From Linnemannia elongata (taxonomy: Eukaryota > Mortierellomycota > Mortierellomycetes > Mortierellales > Mortierellaceae): a stretch of 64,000 nucleotides of DNA. The DNA lies in assembly GCA_036320915.1 (NCBI GenBank), contig JAXBDG010000001.1, positions 4,672,001 to 4,736,000 on the forward strand, given 5' to 3'. The position numbers and the translations under genes were made by a program. Position 1 is the stretch's first letter, and the number at the start of each line of letters is the position of its first letter. Shown in pieces: positions 56,587 through 64,000 of this stretch. The notes under the pieces were generated by a model. It was not told where the DNA came from. It ran no database searches and saw nothing but the letters and a program-made list of their open reading frames with translations.

Positions 56587-58378
56587 TTACCAAAACTTCA
56601 ATCTGGACGCCAGTGAAAGTACCTGGACTGCGTAAATTTTGACCTTAGCACCTTCATGCCCGAGATTGGCAGCCTTAGTGTACCACTCCTGGGCCTTCGA
56701 GTAGTCCTGTGGGACGCCTTGACCTTGAAAATACATTGAGCCGATCTCGTGCTGGACATCCGAAAAATTATGGTTCGCCGCCTTCAGAAACCAGAACAGA
56801 GCCTTGGAGAAGTCCTGCGGAACACCTGCGCCGACGTGGTACATGGAGCCCACTCTTCTCTGAGCATGTGGAGACCCCTGATGAGCGGCCTTAAGGAACC
56901 AACGAAAGGATGTGCTATCGCTTTTGGGTACACCAAGACCACGGTAATACATCACTCCCATAGCCATTTGGGACCAAACATCGACATCTTTGCGGGTAAT
57001 AGCCTTGGAGAACCAGTCGAGTGCAATGGTTTGGTTTTCTGCAACTCCCAAGCCTGACACGTACATGCTGCCGATCTGGATTTGAGCGACTGGAAGGCCT
57101 TGGTCAGCAGCTCGAAGATACCACTCCATCGCTTTGTCGTAATCCTGCTGGACACCCTGCCCCCCGGCATATAGATCACCGATACAGCACTGAGCGTAGG
57201 CATGTCCTTGGTTGGCTGCCAACATGTACCATTCCATTGCCTCCCTATAGTCTAACGCGCCAACAAGACCAAAAAAGTGCACATACCCTACGTAGCACTG
57301 TCCCTCCGCATCTCCCTGGTCTGCCGCTTTCTTGTACCAACTTAGTGCTGTCGAGTGGTTCCGATCGACTCCGAGTTCCAGACGATAGAGATGTCCGAGG
57401 TTGCACTGTCCTGCTGGGTCTCCTTGATTGGCTGCCTTGAGGTACCAGTAGCGTGCCGCCTCTAAGTCCTGTTCAACACCGTCTCCAGTCCTGTACATGT
57501 CTCCCAGCTCGACCTGTGATATTGGATCACCGAGAGATGCCTTGACGACAATGGGAGAAATGTCCCTGATAGCAGTTGTGGCAGTGTGGTCTTGAGGAGA
57601 CTGGTGGCTCTGAGAAGTGCTTATTGGCTTGTCGTTGTTTGCTTGTACGCTGATATTTTTCGGCTCACTGTCATTCTTTGGTGCAATGTCTGTTGACATG
57701 TTGGCGCCCTCCTCTTGATCGGCAGTCGGAACAAATTGAGGCGCCCGGGGTTTAGGTCGAAAATCAGGATGGTCGATGTGCGAGTAGTTCTCCATAGCTG
57801 TCTCCACTAATCCATACACCGGGTTGCGTCTAGGGGCGTTAGAGGCTGGGGAGTTGGTGAGACTCAATGTTGTATCCTCCTGGAGGGTGTCCTGACCTGT
57901 CACTTCCCTAGGGATATCTGCAATCGTGGTCTGCTGCACAGCCGCCTCCAGGCGCACTAGTGGGTTATCGACGACTATATCGAAGACCGCATCCGGGACT
58001 GCTGCAATGCGTAATGGTTTTAGACTAGCATCGTCAGACATAAGAATAACAGATATTTTGGTCATCAGCGGTTCCCCTGTATGTAGTAAGTAATTGTTAT
58101 GTCTTCTCTATTATTGCGTGTGAATACAATAGCAATTGAAACACGTACGGCATCCAATCGGCATCTTTCATGAAAGGAACCACTTTCGCGTTATGACGAA
58201 CATAAAGCGCATCGGCAAAGACGAGACGGATATCGTCCCAAAGCACAAAACCCTTCCCGGTCGCGGGGTTCGAATGACAATCGAAGTACACTGTTGGCGC
58301 AGGCGTTGTGGTTGGGGAATCGAGGTTGTCTTTACTCACAGGGCGTACTGCCTGGATTTGGGGTTTGATGTTTAACAT
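56587..58378 (-). CDS. Sel1-repeat protein with novel N-terminal module (copy M)
   Basis: Exons 58378-58149 and 58024-56587 (230 + 1438 nt) encode 555 residues; splice CC|GTACGT to CTAG|T, phase 2. It begins MLNIKPQIQAVRPVSK, a start shared with copy N. The module is TVYFDCHSNP, VLWDDIRLVFADAL, LKPLRIAAVPDAVFDIVVDN. The linker island RNPVYGLVETAMENYSHID and the following DHPDFRPKPRAPQFVPT are fully kept. Eight Sel1 repeats follow, with a lead-in variant SLGDPISQVELGD. Between the last repeat and the end the acidic part is missing (IYAVQVLSLASRLKFW), but the terminal LKFW is intact. Upstream in-frame codons encode no conserved residues, so the ATG at 58378 is preferred. Confidence 0.87.
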
Positions 58379-58735
58379 CACTGTAGATGTTGCCCTGTTT
58401 TGACGCTGGATGGCAAAAGGGTGTTGGTGGTTGTTGATGGCGATGGGGGATGAACTAAATCGAAACAAAAAAAAAAAAAAAAGAGATGAGAATACCCCAT
58501 GCAGTCGAAAGGTTGTAAGTAGGATATATTGAAAACACCTGACTGTGGCGGTGCGATATGGCGGAGTCCAAATTTCTTGTCTCTGGTTACGGTTGGTCAG
58601 GAACCATCACTTGATTTCATACTGTAGGCCTGGTCTATTAATCATTTGAAAGTCCCTAAATGTGTGTTTGGAGGCCTTTGATGCTGTCGATTGACAGTGT
58701 ACATGCCAACAAGACGTTTGAATTTTGACCGCATC
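58379..58735 (-). promoter_or_regulatory. Family promoter module, copy M
   Basis: On the plus strand: an A-tract at about 58468-58482, CACCTGACTGTGGCGGTGCG at 58536-58555, TCAGGAACCATCA at 58597-58609 with a strongly eroded second arm (TTGAAAGTCCCT), and ACGTTTGAATTTTGACCGCA at 58713-58732. The second-arm erosion is shared with copy N, so these two probably duplicated together. Positions 58736-58885 are the 3' flank of copy N. Confidence 0.58.
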
Positions 58736-58885
58736 GACAGAATAGCGTTAGTTCAATGAGTTTATTAGAATTAGTAAACATACAGTATTATTATCGTTTT
58801 TTTTTAATATCCAACATAAAAGAAAAAAAAAAAGAACAAAGACTCTATTTCTATCAAACATGCAGTCGGAAAGCTGCCAACCTCT

Positions 58886-60701
58886 TCATCCTCCTTTCGG
58901 TAGCCTTGGCCGCCTCGTGTTTTTATCAATGAGTTTCTGAGTCTCGGACAGGCTGGCCTCTGCCTCCTCACATCCATACTTGACGGCTTTAACGAACCAT
59001 CCCTTGGCTGTCAAGTAGTTCTTTGGGACGCCTTGGCCATGAAGATACATAGTGCCGATTTCGTACTGGGCATGAGCCTGATTATGGTCCGCCGATTTGG
59101 TGAGATAGAACAGAGCCTTGGACAAGTCCTGCGGGATACCTTCACCGTAGCGGTACATGAAGCCTACAAAATGTTGAACGGCTGGTGACCCCTGACGAGA
59201 GGCCTTAAGAAACCAAGTAAAGGCTGTGATATCGCTTTGGGGAACACTGAGACCATTGTTGTACATCTGTCCCAGGGCCATTTGAGACCAGAAGTCGACA
59301 TCCTTGCGGCTGGCGGCTTTTGACAACCATTCGAGTGCAATAGTTTTGTCCTGTGAAACACCTGTGCCCTCCAGGTACATGTAGCCAATCCAGAACTGGG
59401 CCGCCGGAAGGCCTTGGTCGGCCGCTCGGAGATACCATTCCATCGCCTTGTCGTAATCCTGCTGGACACCTCGACCTCTACCATATAGGTTTCCGATACA
59501 GTATTGGGCGTAGGCATATCCTTGATTGGCGGCCATCATGTACCAATCCATTGCGGCCGAGTAGTCCAATGCGCCAACAAGACCGTAGTCATGCATAATC
59601 CCTACATGGCACTGCCCTTCTGCGTCTCCCTGGTCCGCCGCTTTCTTGTACCAACTCATTGCTGTCGAGTGGTTCCGATCGACTCCAAGTTCCAGACGAT
59701 AGAGGTGTCCAACGTTGCACTGTCCTGCTGGGTATCCTTGATTGGCTGCCTTGAAGTACCAATAGCGTGCCTCGTCAAAGTCCTCCTCAACACCGTCTCC
59801 AGTCCTGTACATGTCCCCCAGCTCGACTTGCGACTTTGCATCACCGAGAGATGCCTTGACAACAATGGGCGAAATGTTCCTGGCAGAGGTAGGAGCGGTG
59901 TGATCCTGAGGAGACTGGTGGCTCTGGGAGGTGCTTAGTGGGTTTCCGTTGTTTGCTTGCGCGTTGATATTCTTCCGCTCACAGTCATTCTTTGGTGCAT
60001 TGTCTGTTGACTCGCTGGAGCCTTCCTCTTGATTGATAGTCGGAACATACTGAGGTCCCCTGGGCTTAGGTCGAAAATCAGGATGATCGATATGTGAGTA
60101 GTTCTCCATAGCCGTCTCAACTAATCCATACACTGGGTTGCGTCTAGGGGCGTTAGAGGTAGGGGAGGAGGCGAGTTTCAATGTTGTATCCTCCTGAAAG
60201 GTGTCCTGAACTTTCGCCTCCTTTGGGGTATCTGTAATCGTCGTCTGCTGTATAGCCGCCTCCAGGCGCACTAACGGGTTATCAACAACTATATCCAGGA
60301 CTGCATCCGGAACTGCTGCAAAGCGCAGTGGCTTTAGACTAGCATTGATGAACATAAAAATACCAGGATGTTAGTCATCAATGGCTGCTCCTTGGAAGCA
60401 TCAAGCAACCTTTTTTTTTTTGTCTTTTAATACTTTTGAGTGAGAATACAATAGCAAATTGAAATACGTACGGCATCCATTCGGCATCTTTCATGAATGG
60501 AACCACTTTTGTCTCATGACGGACATAGAGCGCGTCGGCAAAGACGAGACGGATATCGTCCCAAAGGACGAAGCTCTCCCCGGTTGCGGGGTTTGAATGG
60601 CAGTCAAAGTGTACTGTTGGTGCAGGCGTTAAGGTTGAAGAGTCCAGGTTGTCTTTGCTGATGGGACGTACAGCCTGGACTTGGGGTTTTATGTTTAACA
60701 T
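58886..60701 (-). CDS. Sel1-repeat protein with novel N-terminal module, altered tail (copy N)
   Basis: Exons 60701-60472 and 60338-58886 (230 + 1453 nt) encode 560 residues; splice CC|GTACGT to CTAG|T, phase 2. The start is MLNIKPQVQAVRPISK. The module is TVHFDCHSNP, VLWDDIRLVFADAL, LKPLRFAAVPDAVLDIVVDN. The linker island is RNPVYGLVETAMENYSHID followed by PRGPQYVPT. Eight Sel1 repeats are present, the sixth with an altered GQMYNNGLSVPQSD. The C-terminus is unusual: after LSETQKLIDKNT the frame runs into RRPRLPKGG and stops, while the next frame encodes EAAKATERRMKRL, the Ala/Lys-rich tail known from copies C, I and O. A small indel near 58915 thus replaced the ancestral tail, and LKFW is absent. 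Confidence 0.86.
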
Positions 60702-61054
60702 CGTTGTAGATGTTGCCCTGATTTGATGCTGGATGCAAAAGGGTATTGGCGTTTGTTGATGGCGATGGGGATGAACTAAATCGAAACAAAAAACAAAAGA
60801 GATGAAAATACCCCATGCTGTCGAATGGTTGCAAGAAGGATACATTGAAAACACCTGACTGTGGCGGTGCGACGTGGCTGAGTCCAAATTTGCTATGTCT
60901 CTGATTTCGGTTGGTCAGGAACCATCACTTTGTTTCACGCCGTTAGCCTGGGTTTTTCATCAATTGAAAGTCCCTAGATGTGCGTTTTAGAGAACGTTCG
61001 TGCTGTCGGTTGGAAGTGGATATGCCACCAAGGGGTTTGAAATTTGACCGCATC
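60702..61054 (-). promoter_or_regulatory. Family promoter module, copy N
   Basis: On the plus strand: CACCTGACTGTGGCGGTGCG at about 60852-60871, GATTTCGGTTGG, TCAGGAACCATCA at about 60916-60928 with the eroded second arm TTGAAAGTCCCT, and GGGGTTTGAAATTTGACCGC near 61032-61051. It is close to the copy M module over its whole length. Confidence 0.58.
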
Positions 61055-61171
61055 GACAAAATGGAAGTAGTTCAAAAGTCTTCTTTGGAATTAGTAACAT
61101 GGCCTATTAATATTAAAATCGTTTCTTTACTATCCCGCATAAAAGAAAAAAGAATAATAGAAACCCTTTTT

Positions 61172-63014
61172 CTACCAAAACTTCAATCTGGAAGATGCCA
61201 ACTTCTTCTTCTTCTTTTCGGAGGCCTTGGTCACCTCTTCATCTTCGTCAATGAGTTTCTGGACCCCTGTCAGACTAGCCTTTGCTGCCTCACTTCCAAA
61301 CTTGGCCCCTTTAACAAACCACTCCTTGGCTGTTAAGTAGTTCTTTGGGACGCCTTGACCATGAAGGTACATGGAGCCGATTTCGTTTTGAGCTTCTGGC
61401 AAATTATGGTTCGCCGATTTGAGGAACCAGGACAGAGCTTCGGAGTAGTCTTGCGGGACACCTTCGCCGTAGCGGTACATGCAGCCTAAGATTCTCTGAG
61501 CGCCTGGGAGCCCTTGTCGGGCAGCCTTGAGAAACCAAGTAAAGGCTGTGCTTTCGCTTTTAGGCACGCTTATGCCAAAGAGGTACATATATCCCATGGC
61601 AAACTCGGACCAGACGTCGACATCCTTGCGGGAGATAGCCTTAGAGAACCAGTCGAGTGCAATGGCTTTGTCCTGCGAGACTTCCTTGCCTGTCAGGTAC
61701 ATTAAGGCGATGTTGACCTGGGCTAGTGGAAGGCCTTGGTCGGCTGCACGGAGATACCATTCCATCGCTTTGTTGTAATCCTTGGGAACACCTTGGCCCG
61801 CCTCATACATGCAGCCGATAGAGCACTGAGCGTAGGCATGTCCTTGATTGGCTGCCATCAAGAACCAATCCATTGCTGCCGAGTAGTCCACTGCACCAAC
61901 AAGACCGTACTCATACACAGCCCCTACATAGCACTGCCCTTCCGCGTTTCCTTGAACCGCCGCTTTCTTATACCAACTCATTGCTGTCGAGTGGTTCCGA
62001 TCAACTCCAAGTTCCAGACGATAGAGGTGTCCAAGGTTGCACTGTCCTGACGGGTCTCCTTGTTTGGCTGCCTTGAGGTACCAGTGACGTGCCGCCTCAA
62101 AGTCCTGCTCAACACCGTCTCCAGTCCTGTACATGTCCCCCAGCTCGACTTGCGACTTGGCATCACCGAGGGATGCCTTGACGACAATGGGCGAAATGTC
62201 CCTGACAGTGGCAGTAGCGGTGTGATCCTGAGGAAACTGATGGCTCTCGGAGGTGCTTGTAGGCTTGTCGTTGTTTGCTTGTGCACTGATATTTGTCAGT
62301 TTACTCTCGCCTTTTGGTGCATTGTCTGTTGACTCGCTGGTGCCTTCCTCTTGCTTGGTAGTCGGAACATACTGAGGTCCCCTGGGCTTAGGTCGAAAAT
62401 CAGGATGGTCAATATGGGAATAGTTGGCCAGAGCCGTCTCCACTAACCCATACGCCGGGTTGCGTCTAGGGGCGTGAGAGGCTGGGGAGATGGTGAGTTT
62501 CAATGTTGTATCCTCCTGGAGGGTGTCCTGAACTGGTGTTTCTATTGGGTTATCTGCAATCGTGGTCTGTTGTATAGCCGCCTCCAGGCGCACTAACGGG
62601 TTATCGACAACAATATCCAAGACCGCATCCGGGACTGCTGAAATGCGCAGCGGCTTTAGACTAGAATTGTTGAACATAAGAATACCAGATGTTGGTCATC
62701 AATGGCTGCTCCTTGGAGGCCGCAAGCAAGTTGTGTCTTTTTCCTACTTTTGCGGGTGGATACAATAGCAATTGAAGTACGTACGTCACAAAGTTAGCGT
62801 CTTTCATGAAGGGAACAACAGTCGCCTCATGACGGGCATAAAGTGCGTTGGTGAAGACGACAAGGATATCGTCCCAAAGGACAAAGCTCTCCCCGGTTGC
62901 GGGGTTCGAAAGGCAGTTGAAGTTAACTATTGGCGCAGGCGTTATGGCGGGGGAGTCGAGATTGTCCTTACTCACAGGGCGCACAGCCTGGACTTGAGGT
63001 CTGATATTTTCCAT
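61172..63014 (-). CDS. Sel1-repeat protein with novel N-terminal module (copy O)
   Basis: Exons 63014-62785 and 62660-61172 (230 + 1489 nt) encode 572 residues; splice GAC|GTACGT to CTAG|T, phase 2. The start is MENIRPQVQAVRPVSK. The module has IVNFNCLSNP, the Asn/Leu variant also seen in copy H, VLWDDILVVFTNAL and LKPLRISAVPDAVLDIVVDN. The linker island is RNPAYGLVETALANYSHID. Eight Sel1 repeats are complete. The tail has DEDEEVTKASEKKKKK before ASSRLKFW, the long-tail form. A pattern-level comparison suggests copy O is the best preserved member of the right-hand block. Its promoter has all recognisable elements. Confidence 0.88.
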
Positions 63015-63366
63015 CGTTGTGAATGTGACCTTTATTTGGCGCTAGATGCAAAAGGGAGTTGGCTTTTTGTTGATGGCGATGGGGATGAACTAAATCGAAG
63101 ATGAGAAAAAAGAGATGAAAGAACCTCATTGAATTGCATTGCTGAGAGAGGTAAGGGAGAAAAACACGTGACTGTGGCGGTGCGCTGTGGCTGAATTCCA
63201 CAAAATTAATTCTCTGATAACGCTGTTAAGGAACCATCACTTTGTTTCACACCGTTGACCAGGGCTTCTCGATCAAATTGATGGCCCCTGGATGCTTGTT
63301 TCAGAGGACGTTAAATATGTCGTGGTCAGTGAAATCGCCACCAAGGCGTTTGAATTTTGACCGCAC
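63015..63366 (-). promoter_or_regulatory. Family promoter module, copy O
   Basis: On the plus strand: CACGTGACTGTGGCGGTGCG at 63165-63184, CTGATAACG (GATA-type site) at about 63214-63222, TAAGGAACCATCA near 63227-63239 with TTGATGGCCCCTGG at about 63278-63291, and GGCGTTTGAATTTTGACCGC at about 63345-63364. Here the CATGTG of the box is CACGTG, a perfect E-box palindrome. Confidence 0.58.
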
Positions 63367-63534
63367 TGAATAATTAGAGTTAGTTCAATGAGTTCATTGG
63401 AAGTAGCAAACATGAACTATTAATATTAATATTGTTTTTTTATTATCCAGTATCCCTTAGTCCGTAAGCAATTACGGGCATTTTTGCCCGTCAAACCCCT
63501 TTTTTTCTTTGGTACGCCCGTGTAAAGAAGCATT

Positions 63535-64000
63535 TCAAACTTTATTTTGTTGGGTGTGAAAATCTTGGAAGCAGTTTCTTGTTTTGTTTACACAAAGGGC
63601 GACATCACATTCGACACACCACACTTGGCTTTGGTTGGGGTTCTCGTGGGTCATGAATATCTCGCTTCGGGAGGCTCTCCAGGAACACCAGGTGCATGTT
63701 GAGCGTTTTTCTCTCCATTGTGGGTAGTGGTCTCCAAAGGTTAGGCGCTGTGGGGGGAGTCGATAATTCTTGGTGATTTTTTGTCGTTTTTGTTGTAATT
63801 CTTCCTCTTCTTCCTCTGCACGAGTGGAGCGTTTAGTTGTCTGGGTGACTGAGTTGATGAGACCCCAGGCAAGGGAAGCACGGAACTCCCGTTGAGTTAG
63901 TGTCGATCCTGTTTTTTTGGATACTAGTGTAGTTTTTTTGGCACTTTCATATGAGCTTAGAAGAGGGGGGGGGTGTGGCTTGTTGAAAAAGAGAGATTGT
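63535..64000 (-). mobile_element. piggyBac-like transposase, C-terminal part
   Basis: A minus-strand frame is open from the right edge of the window to TGA at 63535-63537, about 154 residues; the start is outside. It begins with FFNKPHPPPLLSSYESAKKT and contains LTQREFRASLAWGLI, as at the end of the DDE domain of piggyBac-type transposases. A Lys/Glu-rich spacer follows, then a C-terminal zinc-binding region (CTWCSW, then VWCVECDVALCV, then NCFQDFH), the cysteine-rich end expected for this superfamily. No stop or frameshift is seen in the visible part. The family assignment is from motif memory only. Confidence 0.65.

Noticed and set aside
6580..62332. Long antisense frames inside the Sel1 exons.
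   Set aside because: They are present in all paralogues at the same places because of repeat codon composition and have no start or promoter context of their own.
7518..63366. Reading the inverted-repeat elements as MITEs.
   Set aside because: No target-site duplications were seen, and most lie at a similar distance upstream of a family start codon in the same orientation as the gene. A promoter component copied with the gene explains this better.

Overview
The window looks like nuclear DNA of an early-diverging filamentous fungus, most likely in the Mortierellaceae. That placement is an inference. It rests on short GT-AG introns of about 90-130 nt, pyrimidine-rich promoters, a CWH41-type ER glucosidase I, a Crinkler-type (CRN) P-loop NTPase/nuclease gene, RNI-type leucine-rich repeats with near-identical units, small secreted proteins, and remnants of hAT, Helitron and piggyBac transposons. 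I see no rRNA, convincing tRNA or CRISPR.

The dominant content is a dispersed array of one family: 13 apparently complete genes, one frameshifted gene and one C-terminal gene fragment. Each has two exons. Exon 1 (almost always 230 or 233 nt) and the first codons of exon 2 encode an N-terminal module of about 100 residues that I cannot assign to a named family. A phase-2 intron lies at the same codon in every copy. Then come a low-complexity linker with a conserved island, about eight Sel1-like repeats, and usually a terminal Leu-Lys-Phe-Trp. One more gene (12709-13817) joins the same module and intron to an unrelated cysteine-containing C-terminus. Most copies share an upstream region holding a GCGGTCAAAATTCAAACGCC box, a 10-13 bp inverted repeat (GGAACCATCA / TGATGGTTCC), a CGCCACAGTCATGTG box and a T-tract. 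Three further copies of the inverted-repeat element have no gene attached.

Layout: 1-839, 3' end of an LRR gene. 1465-5021 (-), glucosidase I in 11 exons. 5538-13817 (+), three Sel1 genes plus the hybrid gene. 14922-15416, a small secreted protein. 16634-18062, hAT relic. 19013-20012, a Gly-Tyr-Pro repeat membrane protein. 21022-24125 (-), a broken CRN-type gene. 24590-25257, a Helitron fragment against a Sel1 gene fragment. 25726-27406, a Sel1 pseudogene. 28283-29515, a nickel/cobalt permease. 30135-34112 (+), two Sel1 genes. 34964-43788 (-), four Sel1 genes. 44435-44940, a decayed secreted/GPI protein. 45107-46276 (-), a short divergent family member. 47119-49030, coiled-coil genes. 52258-53558, a PRL-type phosphatase. 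54251-55855, an eIF4A-like protein whose ATPase motifs are degraded. 56587-63014 (-), three Sel1 genes. 63535-64000 (-), the 3' part of a piggyBac-like transposase.

All Sel1 copies up to 34.1 kb are on the + strand and all from 35.0 kb on are on the - strand, so the family forms two facing blocks. Shared promoter, exon 1 and intron position suggest that a cassette (promoter + module + intron) was duplicated, with the C-terminal exon exchangeable. The function of the module is unknown. A sensor, adaptor or recognition role for this expanding repeat-protein family is only a hypothesis. The glucosidase, permease and phosphatase look like conserved housekeeping genes embedded in a fast-changing region.
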